Source of the DNA: Candidatus Sysuiplasma jiujiangense
Lineage (GTDB): Archaea; Thermoplasmatota; Thermoplasmata; Sysuiplasmatales; Sysuiplasmataceae
Direction of reading: 5' to 3'
Length of the DNA stretch: 64,000 nt
Assembly (NCBI GenBank): GCA_019721075.1
Contig: JAHEAD010000001.1
Location: forward strand, 1-64,000
Made by a program: the position numbers and the translations under genes. Below, one piece after another: positions 33,948 through 43,420 of the stretch. Below the pieces are notes generated by a model. The model did not search any database. It was not told where the DNA came from and was given only the letters and a program-made list of their open reading frames with translations. Numbering within the stretch: position 1 is the first letter of the stretch; each line of letters begins with the position of its first letter.

Positions 33948-34730
33948 TCATTTTTCATCGAACTTATCGGGCGTCATTATGGATGATACTGTATTTACCC
34001 TGCCATCAGGATCTGTTATCGGCGCGATAGAAATATGGCATTTCAGCGACCTGCCATCCTTTGTTATCCGTCTCGATTGATAGTTGACAGGCTTCTTATT
34101 TGAGACCATCTCGTTTATCTTTTCCTCTGTCCAGTTCAGCAGTTCCGGAGGTACCCATGGTATCCTCATGCCCCTGATTTCATCAAGCGTCCAACCGAAT
34201 GTCTTCTCGAATGACGGGTTGGCATAAAGCACATTGTAATTTAGATCCAGGAGAACAACAGCATCATGGGTGTTATTGAGCACTGCCTCCAGTCTCTGGT
34301 TTGTAACCCTCAGCTTCTCCTTTTCCATTCTTTCAGTGACTGCAGAAGTTATAACATGGAGCATGTCGGTAAAGAGCGACTTTGGATCCTGTCCCTTCAT
34401 AAGGTAGTAGTCCGCGCCGCTGTTTATCGCTTCAATGGCCACTTCCTCCCTGCTTCTTCCGGTGAAGATGACGAACGGAATATCGTTGCCTTCCGAACGG
34501 ATATGTTTCAGCAGTTCTATGCCGTCCATCGACGGCATCTGGTAATCTGATACAACTGCGCTGTATTCCCGCTCTGACAGTTTCGATATTGCCTCTGTTG
34601 CGGATGCGGCAGTATCCACGCTCGCGTTGCCGAGCATCTCGACATAGAGTTTGAATGGTTCGTGCAGATAACTCTCATCATCGACATACAGTATTTCGAG
34701 TTTTCCGCTGTCCGCTTCGGAACCGGTCAT
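33948..34730 (-). CDS. Response regulator with C-terminal PAS domain
   Basis: A 260-residue protein. The receiver domain covers about residues 10-130, with acidic pocket YVDDES, phospho-acceptor D62 in VVSDYQMPSMDG, threonine in VIFTGRS and lysine in YYLMKGQDP. A PAS domain follows (about 145-255): RLEAVLNNTHDAVVLLDLNY, then ANPSFEKTFGWTLDEIRG. There is no DNA-binding or kinase domain, so output is probably by protein contact. It lies 9 kb from the histidine kinase at 43421; partnership is only a possibility. No operon partner is adjacent. Two-component proteins of this receiver-PAS form are common in archaea. Confidence 0.88.
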   Translation of the reverse strand: MTGSEADSGKLEILYVDDESYLHEPFKLYVEMLGNASVDTAASATEAISKLSEREYSAVVSDYQMPSMDGIELLKHIRSEGNDIPFVIFTGRSREEVAIEAINSGADYYLMKGQDPKSLFTDMLHVITSAVTERMEKEKLRVTNQRLEAVLNNTHDAVVLLDLNYNVLYANPSFEKTFGWTLDEIRGMRIPWVPPELLNWTEEKINEMVSNKKPVNYQSRRITKDGRSLKCHISIAPITDPDGRVNTVSSIMTPDKFDEK

Positions 34731-35024
34731 TGCAAATCATCCAGGATATTTCAGGTAATTTTCAAGATAAAAAAACATTTAAGCTTAATAAACGCTCAGC
34801 GGCGGTTTTCAGAAATGATAACATGCATATCGAAAAAATAATTGTGCCTGTTCTTCCGGATGCCAGTTTGGTGAAGCTTTGGTTTAAGCGCCGGAAAATC
34901 ACGAAACAGATAGGGGCAGATAGAGTCCGTAACAGTTTCTGACATCCACAGTCAGATCACGCCGCCGGTTTTGCCTGCTGTTAGATGAATGCATGCTCCC
35001 GTCCGCAGGGAAAATGTGGAGAGA

Positions 35025-36194
35025 TCAGTTGAGTTTCACTACTTTACTCCTCACTGTTCTCCGCCTGATCTGCTTTTCATCAATTTCGATACCACTCCCG
35101 TAACCTGAGGGTACATTCATTCGCCCTGAAGCATCCATCTCAAAGGGTTCCGTAATTATATCCCTGGAAAAATAACGCGAACTTGGGGAAGTGTCGCCAG
35201 GAAAACGGACGTTGGGCAGTGTGTTGAGCGCAACATTGAAGGATCTGCCAACTCCAGTTTCGAGCATACCACCGATCCAGACCGGAATCCCATTTTTCAT
35301 TGCCGTGTCGTGAACAGCAAGCGAAGCGCCTATTCCGCCAACGCGCCCTGCTTTTATATTGACAATTCTGCCCGATTCAAGCCTGCTCATTACGTTTACG
35401 CTCTCCGGACCCTTTATGCTCTCATCAAGGCAGATGGGTGTTTCCAATCCGGCCTGGAGAATAGAATGTTCAAAAAGATCGTCGTAATCGAGAGGCTGTT
35501 CGAGCATTGTAAGATTGAAACGGTCAAATTTCTTCAAATGATCCATTGACTTGAGCTCGTAGGCTGCATTCGCATCTACCTGAAGCGGAAGTTCCGGATA
35601 CATTCTGCGTATCGCGCGCAGAACATCCACGTCCCAACCGGGTTTGACCTTCACCTTGATCCTTCTGTAGCCCTTCTTTATGCTATCGTCTATGACATTT
35701 AACAGGTCTGAAACAGATTTCTGTATGCCGATGCTGATGCCACATTCAATCCGCTTTCTGGCACCGCCTATCATCTGGCTAAGTGGGATGCGGGCCCTTC
35801 TGGCAAACAAATCCCATATCGCCATTTCCACGCATCCCTTCGACATGCTGTGGCCGCGAATTCTTCCAGCAGCCTTTGAAAAATCGCGGGGTGATCCCAG
35901 TTCAACTCCCTTCAGCGAGGGTATGATGAATTCGGATAGCACCTTCCATGACATTGCATTGAATTCATATGAATAAAAGGGCTCTGGTTCTGAAGTGCAT
36001 TCGCCATAAGCCACATCCCCCTCTGAATGGAGTTTGACTATTATCGCTTCTTTACTGCTGCTGCGGCCAAAACTGGTTTCGAACGGACTAAGCAGCGGCA
36101 ATCTGACCAGCAGGAGTTCCACCTTTTCAATGGTCAGCGGTTCAAGTTCAATGTTTTTCTCCTTTCTCGGTGCAGAAATCTGATTTTCATCCAC
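35025..36194 (-). CDS. Enolase-superfamily enzyme, NSAR/OSBS-like
   Basis: A 389-residue MLE-subgroup protein. The catalytic lysines lie in RRIKVKVKPGW (K180-K184); metal ligands are D207 (VDANAAYE), E232 (LEQPL) and D257 (CLDES), and K281 (NIKAGRVGG) is the opposing lysine. The segment GYRRIKVKVKPGWDVDVLRA and GMLETGVGRSFNVAL match N-succinylamino-acid racemase/o-succinylbenzoate synthase enzymes best. The true activity could be OSBS (menaquinone), racemisation of N-acyl amino acids, or another epimerisation; no men genes are in the window. It begins at a GTG 5 bp after the UDG stop, so the two are co-transcribed. Confidence 0.82.
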   Translation of the reverse strand: MDENQISAPRKEKNIELEPLTIEKVELLLVRLPLLSPFETSFGRSSSKEAIIVKLHSEGDVAYGECTSEPEPFYSYEFNAMSWKVLSEFIIPSLKGVELGSPRDFSKAAGRIRGHSMSKGCVEMAIWDLFARRARIPLSQMIGGARKRIECGISIGIQKSVSDLLNVIDDSIKKGYRRIKVKVKPGWDVDVLRAIRRMYPELPLQVDANAAYELKSMDHLKKFDRFNLTMLEQPLDYDDLFEHSILQAGLETPICLDESIKGPESVNVMSRLESGRIVNIKAGRVGGIGASLAVHDTAMKNGIPVWIGGMLETGVGRSFNVALNTLPNVRFPGDTSPSSRYFSRDIITEPFEMDASGRMNVPSGYGSGIEIDEKQIRRRTVRSKVVKLN

Positions 36195-36199
36195 TTAAA

Positions 36200-36856
36200 T
36201 CACCACTCTGATTTTATTCTTTCCAGCAGTTCAATAAACATAGACCTGGTTAATGTTCCTGTGTTTGTGTTTCTGGGACTTGGATGATACGAAACATAAA
36301 TATTCGGGCTTCCACTGACCGGGTACACTGCTCCGTGACTGAACTTCATTTGCCGGACATCGATATCAGTAGTTTCTTCCAGGAATCTAAGGTAGGAATC
36401 GAATGCAAATTTTCCAAGAACAAGTATCGCGCGTGCATTTTTCAGCAGGTTCAATTCCCTTCTGAGGAAGGGAAAACAATTTGCTGCCTCCTTCCTTGTG
36501 GGTATGTTGTTGGGCGGCACACACCTTACAGCTGCAAGCATGTATGAATTGATCATCTTCAGTCCATCTTCCGCACATTCAGAATTTGGCCGATTTGTGA
36601 AACCTGCCTGATGAAGGCAGCTTACGAGAAATTTCGCCGAAAGATCTCCCGTGAATACTCTTCCGGTCCTGTTTCCGCCGTGGGCCGCAGGCGCAAGACC
36701 GACTATTATGAGCTCTGCCGAAAAATCGCCAAAACCAGGCACAGGCCTGGACCAGTAAGTCCAGTCGGAATACCTTTTCGTCTTTTTCCGGCCAACCTCC
36801 TCCCTGAATTTGACCAGCCTGGGGCACTTCGAGCATGAGATAATATCGTGTCTCAA
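36200..36856 (-). CDS. Family-5 uracil-DNA glycosylase (UDGb)
   Basis: A 218-residue protein. Cysteines C8 and C11 (SCSKCPRLVKF) and two later ones (near VRCVPP and ANCFPF) should bind a 4Fe-4S cluster. Motif A is VGLAPAAHGGNRTGRVFTGD, typical of family 5, which has Ala where other UDGs have a catalytic polar residue, and motif B is VSYHPSPRNTNTG. It removes uracil and other deaminated bases from DNA in the first step of base excision repair. The start is a TTG at 36856, just before the first cysteine pair. It heads a two-gene operon with the enolase-family gene. Confidence 0.92.
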   Translation of the reverse strand: MRHDIISCSKCPRLVKFREEVGRKKTKRYSDWTYWSRPVPGFGDFSAELIIVGLAPAAHGGNRTGRVFTGDLSAKFLVSCLHQAGFTNRPNSECAEDGLKMINSYMLAAVRCVPPNNIPTRKEAANCFPFLRRELNLLKNARAILVLGKFAFDSYLRFLEETTDIDVRQMKFSHGAVYPVSGSPNIYVSYHPSPRNTNTGTLTRSMFIELLERIKSEW

Positions 36857-37133
36857 GAGATCGAAGCTGTCTTTACCGTTTATCCTGCTCTTCGTTCAAT
36901 CACCGGTAAAGTCCGGATTGAATGCAATACTAAATTATTTATTGCATGTTAATGAAATAACCGATGCCCGCCAAATCAAAAATGTAACAAAGGCGGGATC
37001 CCGCTCTTTGCAGTTTACTGAAACCGTTGCATAAGGGACAGGACATGCAAAAATGGCACATCGAATGGTTTTAGACTAAACTAATATATGATAAACAAAT
37101 TAATTCCTGTAAACTCGAACCGGTTTGATATAA

Positions 37134-38096
37134 TTGCCTGATGAAAATATATTTGTTGAAGTTGAAAATCTCAAAAAGGTTTTTCCAAGATCACTCGGAC
37201 TGCGCAGAAGAGGAAGGGGTGGCAGCGCGCTCAACGACATATCGTTCAATGCGAGACGTGGTGAAGTGGTGGCACTCCTCGGAGAGAATGGCGCAGGAAA
37301 GACGACGCTGCTCAAGATCATAGCTACGCTCATTACACCGACATCCGGACATGTCAGTGTAATGGGTTTCGACGCAGTGAGGGAAGACAACAAGGTAAGG
37401 TCCTGCATAACTTTTACGACAAACAGCGAGAGATCGTTCTATTACAGGCTGGACGGCTGGGCGAATCTCAGATTTTTCTGCGGACTCTACGGAATGAAGA
37501 TGGAAGAGGTAAAAAGCAATATCGAGCCCTATCTGGATGCGCTGTCGATGAGGAAGGCGATGAACATCAGTTACATGTATATGAGTACCGGCATGCGGAG
37601 GAAACTGGCTTTCCTGAGGACGGTCGCTCTTGACAGGCAGGTGATGCTGCTTGACGAACCGACAAGCAATATGGATCCAGCATCATCCGAAGAAGTTTCA
37701 TCAATAATCAGGGGCATCAGGAAGGAGAACAGAAAGACTATCCTCCTGAGCACGAACAACCTTGAGGATGCTGAAAAACTGGCAGACAGGGTACTGATCC
37801 TTTCCGGCGGAAACCTTGTATTTTCCGGAAGAGTCCCTTCGAAGTCAGCACTCAAGGGCGTTGTGGAAATTGTCCTGCAGGATGCAGTATATGCTGACAT
37901 GTCAAAAATACTTCCGGGAGCAGTCATATCCGCGGATGCAGACGGCATACACTATGTGAAGCAGTGCGACGACGCCGTTTCAGAGCTTAACGGCGCCGTG
38001 GATAAACTGAGATCTGCCGGCGTTCCATTGACGTCGGCAAGGATTGTCCAGCAGTCGCTGCAGGAACTTTTCGTCACTAAAACAAGGGGGAAGTGA
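37134..38096 (+). CDS. ABC transporter ATPase (ABC-2 exporter)
   Basis: A 320-residue ATPase: Walker A LLGENGAGKTTLLKIIATL, a signature region MYMSTGMRRKLAFLRTVALD (here STGMRRK rather than the usual SGGQ), Walker B VMLLDEPTSNMDP and switch STNNLEDA, where Asn replaces the usual switch His. Length and C-terminal extension match NatA/DrrA exporters. The start is a TTG at 37134. The permease gene follows with its ATG directly after the TGA, so they are coupled. Loss of the switch histidine is worth noting, as it usually lowers ATP hydrolysis. Confidence 0.9.
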   Translation: MPDENIFVEVENLKKVFPRSLGLRRRGRGGSALNDISFNARRGEVVALLGENGAGKTTLLKIIATLITPTSGHVSVMGFDAVREDNKVRSCITFTTNSERSFYYRLDGWANLRFFCGLYGMKMEEVKSNIEPYLDALSMRKAMNISYMYMSTGMRRKLAFLRTVALDRQVMLLDEPTSNMDPASSEEVSSIIRGIRKENRKTILLSTNNLEDAEKLADRVLILSGGNLVFSGRVPSKSALKGVVEIVLQDAVYADMSKILPGAVISADADGIHYVKQCDDAVSELNGAVDKLRSAGVPLTSARIVQQSLQELFVTKTRGK

Positions 38097-38921
38097 ATGG
38101 GCAGCTTCGAGACAATACTCAGGAAAGCCTATCTGTTCACATTCATTCGGGGACTGAGAATCTGGACTACCTACAAGTCACAGGCAGTATTCACGGTACT
38201 TCAATGGATACTGCCCGTTTTCCTGTACTTCTTTGTTGCCTCCTATCTGACAAGCCAGATATCGTCTTCCATCTCTGCGTTCGGCGGCTCGTATATTGCA
38301 TTCTTTGTAATAGGGCTTGCATTCCAGGGATATGTCAGCGCAATGGTGGCATCTCTTTCCCAGAGGATAAGGACTGAGGAAGAAATGGGGACGCTGGAAC
38401 ATCTGATGCTATCACCCACAAGACCGGGCGCCATATTGCTTTACACGCTTCTGTGGCCGATCCTGCTCAATTCGATGGAGGCGGCAATGGTCCTGTCAAT
38501 AGGAGTCTATCTCCTCGGAGTACACCTGCATGTGAACGCGTTTGCGACTGCACTGGCCATACTGCTGATACTTGCAAGCAACGGCGGAATAGGGATGATG
38601 GCTGCAGCCTATACGCTCTTCGCAAAACAGGGAAATCCAATATCGCTGTTTTTCAGCACATTCAGCATATTCATCTCCGGCGTTGTCTTCCCGGTAACAA
38701 TACTTCCTCCATCCATCAGGGTTATTGCCTACGCTCTTCCTCTGACCTACGGACTTGAAGCGCTGCGCTATACAATGCTTGACGGTGCCACAATTCAGTC
38801 GATTATGCCGCTGATAGAGTATCTTGGAGCAGCATGCGTTGTTACCATACCGCTTGGTCTGTACCTGTTCAGGAGGGCCTTCAACTTTGTTCGAAATGAG
38901 GGAACGCTTTCTGGTTACTGA
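38097..38921 (+). CDS. ABC-2 type exporter permease
   Basis: A 274-residue membrane protein with six helices and the ABC-2 loop RIRTEEEMGTLEHLMLSPTR near residues 89-108, followed by the permease core PISLFFSTFSIFISGVVFPV and ALPLTYGLEALRYTML. This matches the NodJ/DrrB-like permease family. It starts at the base after the ATPase stop. The pair exports an unknown substrate such as a lipid, polysaccharide or drug. Confidence 0.9.
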   Translation: MGSFETILRKAYLFTFIRGLRIWTTYKSQAVFTVLQWILPVFLYFFVASYLTSQISSSISAFGGSYIAFFVIGLAFQGYVSAMVASLSQRIRTEEEMGTLEHLMLSPTRPGAILLYTLLWPILLNSMEAAMVLSIGVYLLGVHLHVNAFATALAILLILASNGGIGMMAAAYTLFAKQGNPISLFFSTFSIFISGVVFPVTILPPSIRVIAYALPLTYGLEALRYTMLDGATIQSIMPLIEYLGAACVVTIPLGLYLFRRAFNFVRNEGTLSGY

Positions 38922-38950
38922 CAGAGCAGCGCATCAGATGCCAGGGGCGA

Positions 38951-39682
38951 TCAATCGTTGAAATTGAATGCGGATGGACACAGTTTGTTGAGAGCGCAGG
39001 ATGCGCAGAGCGGTTTCCTTGCCCTGCAGATCGTTCTTCCATGTGCAATCAGCAGCGTGGTGAAATCCCCCCAGTGCTTTGTGTCTACAATCTCCATAAG
39101 TTGCCTTTCAGCAGCGGTTGCGTTTTTAACCGTTACAAGGCCAAGTCTGACGGAAAGGCGGAGCACGTGTGTATCAACCGCTATGCCTTCGTTGATGCCG
39201 AAGGCGACAGAAAGGACAACGTTTGCTGTTTTTCTCGCTACACCGGGTAATTCAAGCAGGCCCTCCATTGTCCGTGGAACGCCGCCGTTGTAATTTCTGA
39301 CAATCAAACGGCACGCTTCCCTGATGTATCTGGATTTCTGCCTGTAATACCCGCAGGGTTTCACGATCTTCCTTATATCGGAAAGTTCTGCGCCTGCCAG
39401 GCCGGCGGGTACCGAATACGAGGAGAAGAGGTTCGCTGTCACCCTGTTGACAGCATTATCAGTGCACTGTGCAGAGAGTATAGTCGCAACAAGAAGCTCT
39501 TCCGGTGTGGAAAAATTCAAAGCGCAACGTGCATCAGGATATTTTCGCTTCAGCACCGATAAGATACTGCGTACACGCGATCTCAGCACATTTTCCGGAT
39601 TTCTCAGTTCGGAAACACTTCTGGCCGCCTTTGCGGTGGGGAAGGCAGGCTTTTGAAATTCAGACCTTGAATTTCTCTTCAT
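38951..39682 (-). CDS. nth: Endonuclease III, DNA glycosylase/AP lyase
   Basis: A 243-residue protein. The helix-hairpin-helix ELPGVARKTANVVL carries the catalytic lysine, the aspartate lies in GIAVDTHVLRLSVRLG, and the 4Fe-4S loop is C-x6-C-x2-C-x5-C (CRARKPLCASCALNKLC). It excises oxidised pyrimidines and nicks the abasic site. The N-terminal 30 residues are basic and extend beyond the bacterial enzyme. Its start overlaps the end of the thioesterase gene by 23 bp, so a three-gene minus-strand run with acnA is likely. Confidence 0.95.
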   Translation of the reverse strand: MKRNSRSEFQKPAFPTAKAARSVSELRNPENVLRSRVRSILSVLKRKYPDARCALNFSTPEELLVATILSAQCTDNAVNRVTANLFSSYSVPAGLAGAELSDIRKIVKPCGYYRQKSRYIREACRLIVRNYNGGVPRTMEGLLELPGVARKTANVVLSVAFGINEGIAVDTHVLRLSVRLGLVTVKNATAAERQLMEIVDTKHWGDFTTLLIAHGRTICRARKPLCASCALNKLCPSAFNFND

Positions 39683-40157
39683 AAAGTATCATCCAGGTGC
39701 CTATGCCTTTCGCGCACAGTTTGCCATTGCAGTCAAAAAGTTCCATATCACTGACAACTATATTGCGCCCGCCCCGGACGACTTTTGCAACGCATGTCAT
39801 CTCGCCCATCCTGACCGGCTCGAGAAAATTTATCTTGAGTTCAATTGTTACCTGATTCTTTCCCCTGTTTACGGTAGCTGTTGCTGTTCCGCCTGCAGCA
39901 TCAATCAGTGCGCTGATTGCACCCCCGTTCACTATTCCGCCATGCCTGAGGACAATACCGCTCTCTGGCATTTTCAATTTGGCATAACCGAAGTCAATCT
40001 CCACAACCTCGACACCAAGGTGACCAAGAAACGGATCACCCTTTATGATGGAGGAAAGTTGTGCAAGTATTTTGAAATCACCTTTGAAATCGCCTGAATC
40101 ATCAGACATACTGTGTGAAAACCTGCCATTGGTTAAATAATTGCTTGATTCGCTCAT
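39660..40157 (-). CDS. PaaI-family hotdog thioesterase
   Basis: A 165-residue protein with a hotdog fold over about residues 40-160. LRHGGIVNGGAISALIDAAG carries the family's H-G-G active-site pattern and the helix that follows; ATATVNRGKNQVTIELKINF and VRMGEMTCVAKVVRGGRNIV are core strands. It hydrolyses acyl-CoA or aryl-CoA thioesters. The first 30 residues look disordered, and a later start is possible. Its ATG overlaps the aconitase stop by 4 bp. Confidence 0.88.
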   Translation of the reverse strand: MSESSNYLTNGRFSHSMSDDSGDFKGDFKILAQLSSIIKGDPFLGHLGVEVVEIDFGYAKLKMPESGIVLRHGGIVNGGAISALIDAAGGTATATVNRGKNQVTIELKINFLEPVRMGEMTCVAKVVRGGRNIVVSDMELFDCNGKLCAKGIGTWMILYEEKFKV

Positions 40158-42949
40158 GCTGCTCTTAGGAGCCGCTTGAGAACAAAGGGCAGGATGCCGC
40201 CAGTTTTGAAGTACTCCACTTCCACTTCGGTATCAAGCCTTACAATGAGCTTTGCTTCCGAAGGAGAACCTGAGCGATTCGTATATGACAACATGGCATG
40301 GTCTCTTGGACCTATGTTCTGATCCAGGATAATTGAAAGAGTCCCGGAAAAGTCAATGGAAAGAGTCTCCGGGTCCTTGCCTTCCTCAAACTGAAGAGGC
40401 AGCACTCCCATGCCGATCAGGTTGCTCCTGTGTATTCGTTCAAAGCTCTTCGCAATTACCGCCTTTACGCCCAGGAGCATGGGTCCCTTCGCTGCCCAGT
40501 CCCTGGAGCTGCCTGAACCATATTCGCTGCCGGCTATGACAACAAGCGGCACACTTTCCTTGCCGTATTCCACTGCTGCATCGAAAATTGTCATCTTCCT
40601 CCTGTCAGGGAAGTGGAGTGTGAATCCGCCCTCGGTCCCCGGCAGCAGCAGGTTTTTGATCCTCTTGTTCGCAAATGTCCCTCTGGTCATTATTCTGTCA
40701 TTTCCGCGTCTTGAGCCGTAAGTATTGAATTCGGAAGGCTGGACTCCTTTTTCAATGAGATATTTTCCCGCAGGCGTATCAGGTGAGAATGCACCTGCAG
40801 GAGAGATGTGATCCGTCGTCACCGAATCTCCGAACACGCAGAGCACCCTTGCATCCTTGATCGATTTTACCGCACCGGACTCCGAGGGGTCAAAACCGCT
40901 GAAAAACGGTGGAAGCTGGATGTAGGTGCTGTTTTCATCCCATCTGTATAGCAGGCCCGACGGCGATTCAAGTCTGTTCCATTCCTCATTGGCGTTCTGG
41001 AAATTGGAATACCGCTCCCTGTACATTTCGGGAGTAATTGCATTGTTCATGACGTTCTGTATCTCGGCAGAAGAAGGCCAGATGTCCCTCAGGTAGACTT
41101 CCCTGCCGTCCTTTGTCATGGAGAGCGGTTGCGTTGTCATGTCGATGAGCACGGTGCCTGCAAGTGCGAAGGCAACAACGAGCGGAGGTGACATTAGATA
41201 ATTCGCCCTGACATCATTGTGTATTCTCGCCTCAAAATTCCTGTTGCCGGAAAGAACGCTGCATGCTGAAAGGTTATTGGCTGCAATGGCCTTTGAAATG
41301 GGCTCCGGCAGCGGGCCGCTGTTTCCGATGCAAGTGGTGCATCCGTAACCGACAAGGTAGAATCCAAGCTGCTCTAGCGGTTTCGAAAGCCCCGCCTTTC
41401 TGAGATAGTCTGTCACAACCCGTGAGCCTGGTGCCAGGCTCGTTTTTACCTTCCTCTGGACTGACAGTCCTTTCTCAACCGCCTTTTTTGCCAGGAGGCC
41501 GGCTGCTATCATGACGGCAGGATTGCTTGTATTCGTGCAGCTCGTGATCGCCGCAATGACTACGTCCCCGTCCGAAAGTTCTGTCTTGTTACCCGGAGGA
41601 TATTCGACAGCCACGGTTTTCCGTTCCGGATTCCTATGAACCTCTGTCTGGAGACCGGTTGTTGCATTTCCGCCCTCATAAAGCTGATTGGCCGCGCCAC
41701 CATGATTGGCCGCCGGGGGAGAGCTGTCAAAAAAATGTGAAACAAAATTATTCCTGATGCCTGAAAGCGAAACCCTTGACTGCGGAAGTTTTGGCCCTGC
41801 GACGCTGGGCTCAATTCCTGACAGATCAAGGTCGACCGTTTTGCTGAACTTCACCAGGGAATAGTCGATGCCAGAAAATTCCTGAGCTTTGTAATATCGT
41901 CTTATGACTTCAAGATGCTTAGAACTTCTTGCCGTCGCCTTAAGGTAAGACAGTGTTTCTTCGTCAATAGGAAACAGGGCAATTGTCGCACCGTACTCAG
42001 GACACATGTTTGACATTGTTGCCCTGTCAGGAATGCTAAGGCTCTTTATCCCGTCCCCGAAAAATTCGACGAATTTGCCAACGACATTTTCCTTTCTGAG
42101 CATTTGCGTCAGAGTGAGCGTCAGATCAGTCGCCGTGACACCTTCCGGGAGCCTGTTTCTGATGTTCACTCCGACGACCTCCGGTTGCGCAAAAGTCACA
42201 GGCTGATCCAGCATGGCTGCCTCAGCTTCGATTCCGCCGACCCCAAAACCGAGAACACCGATTCCATTGACCATGGTAGTATGGGAGTCCGTGCCAACGA
42301 GTGTGTCTGGATAAGCGAGTTTTCTGCCTTCAATCTCATTCACAGTGACGCAGGTGGCAAGATACTCCAAGTTTACCTGATGGACGATTCCAAGTGATGG
42401 CGGCATTACCCTGAAATTCCTGAATGCGCCGGACGCCCATTTCAGAAACGAGTAGCGTTCCGCGTTTCTTTCAAACTCTTTCTCCCTGTTTATCATAAAC
42501 GAGTCGGATGAGCCAAACGAGTCCACCTGAACAGAATGGTCTATTACAAGATCAACAGGAACCTGAGGCTGAACGATGTCAGGATTCGAGCCGCACTTCT
42601 TTACGGCCTCCCTCATTGCAGCAAGGTCCACAACAGCAGGCACACCTGTAAAATCCTGCATCAGCACCCTTGCAACTTTGAAAGGAACCTCCACATCGGC
42701 GGGGTGTGAAGCATTCCAGTTTGCGAGTGAAACTACATCATTCTCCCTAACCGAAACACCGTCAATATTCCTGAGAAGTGACTCCAGAACAATCCTGATT
42801 GAAAGAGGAAGTGTGTGTATTTTGCCTATGCCTTCTCTTTCGAGCGCGGGAAGGGAATAATAATGAATCTGCTCATCGTCATCCAGTTTGAATGCGTCAA
42901 GCGTATTCCAGCTGCTGTGAAGGCGGGAAACGCCGCTTTTTGCTGCCAT
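40154..42949 (-). CDS. acnA: Aconitate hydratase (AcnA type)
   Basis: A 931-residue monomeric aconitase of the AcnA/IRP class. Cluster cysteines lie in AAITSCTNTSNP and GYGCTTCIGNSGPL; PDTLVGTDSHTTMVNGIGVL, GVGGIEAEAAML and the swivel-domain segments FGDSVTTDHISPAG and GSEYGSGSSRDWAAKG are diagnostic. It isomerises citrate and isocitrate in the TCA cycle. The length is normal. The ATG at 42949 begins just before the conserved N-terminus. The thioesterase and nth genes follow with overlaps. The dual citrate-cycle and propionate genes in the window are compatible but not physically linked. Confidence 0.96.
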   Translation of the reverse strand: MAAKSGVSRLHSSWNTLDAFKLDDDEQIHYYSLPALEREGIGKIHTLPLSIRIVLESLLRNIDGVSVRENDVVSLANWNASHPADVEVPFKVARVLMQDFTGVPAVVDLAAMREAVKKCGSNPDIVQPQVPVDLVIDHSVQVDSFGSSDSFMINREKEFERNAERYSFLKWASGAFRNFRVMPPSLGIVHQVNLEYLATCVTVNEIEGRKLAYPDTLVGTDSHTTMVNGIGVLGFGVGGIEAEAAMLDQPVTFAQPEVVGVNIRNRLPEGVTATDLTLTLTQMLRKENVVGKFVEFFGDGIKSLSIPDRATMSNMCPEYGATIALFPIDEETLSYLKATARSSKHLEVIRRYYKAQEFSGIDYSLVKFSKTVDLDLSGIEPSVAGPKLPQSRVSLSGIRNNFVSHFFDSSPPAANHGGAANQLYEGGNATTGLQTEVHRNPERKTVAVEYPPGNKTELSDGDVVIAAITSCTNTSNPAVMIAAGLLAKKAVEKGLSVQRKVKTSLAPGSRVVTDYLRKAGLSKPLEQLGFYLVGYGCTTCIGNSGPLPEPISKAIAANNLSACSVLSGNRNFEARIHNDVRANYLMSPPLVVAFALAGTVLIDMTTQPLSMTKDGREVYLRDIWPSSAEIQNVMNNAITPEMYRERYSNFQNANEEWNRLESPSGLLYRWDENSTYIQLPPFFSGFDPSESGAVKSIKDARVLCVFGDSVTTDHISPAGAFSPDTPAGKYLIEKGVQPSEFNTYGSRRGNDRIMTRGTFANKRIKNLLLPGTEGGFTLHFPDRRKMTIFDAAVEYGKESVPLVVIAGSEYGSGSSRDWAAKGPMLLGVKAVIAKSFERIHRSNLIGMGVLPLQFEEGKDPETLSIDFSGTLSIILDQNIGPRDHAMLSYTNRSGSPSEAKLIVRLDTEVEVEYFKTGGILPFVLKRLLRAA

Positions 42950-43056
42950 GCGTCCAAATAAGGAACAATCCCAATTAATGCTTTTCGAAACACTGCCATA
43001 AACAATTCATGCGTCGTGCTTTCGCCTTTCAACCGGTGACAGGAACGGCCAGTAAA

Positions 43057-43142
43057 AGCCACCAGGGAGATTTGAACTCCCGACCTGCTGATTTCCAGTA
43101 ATCAATACAAGTCAGCCGCTCTACCGCCTGAGCTATGGTGGC
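43057..43142 (-). tRNA. tRNA-Thr (TGT) with a 13-nt intron
   Basis: On the minus strand GCCACCA pairs with TGGTGGC, with U73 at 43057 and no encoded CCA. Anticodon stem GCTGA (43116-43112) pairs with TCAGC (43091-43087). The loop between them is 20 nt with anticodon TGT at 43109-43107, so a 13-nt intron (43093-43105) sits between positions 37 and 38. D-loop TAGCTCAGGCGGTAGAGC and T-loop TTCAAAT are regular. TATAAAAA-like promoter DNA lies at about 43168-43176, at the expected distance. Confidence 0.93.
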
Positions 43143-43420
43143 ATTGACGGCCCAATTCACCTGAGTCATATAAAAACGATGCTCCGGATGAATCGCAACC
43201 GAAGTTTCAGGACATATCACGCATGTTCTCTGGCCATCCATTTCCTCTCACCCGGACACTGGAAAAAATAACGATCGGCGTTCTCGGTCATCCCCGTAAG
43301 GTCTTCATCTGTCAGAGCGACCGGATTCAGAATTGTTGGCGAATTCATTAAATACCATACAAAAGGGAATCTATTGAACGGCGGACCGGAACATGTTCGG
43401 TCACTCAACCGCCCGTTTGC

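Noticed and set aside
34655-34942. 95-aa plus-strand ORF upstream of the response regulator
   Set aside because: It overlaps the start of the regulator gene on the other strand and has no recognisable pattern; only its last 39 residues lie in free DNA.
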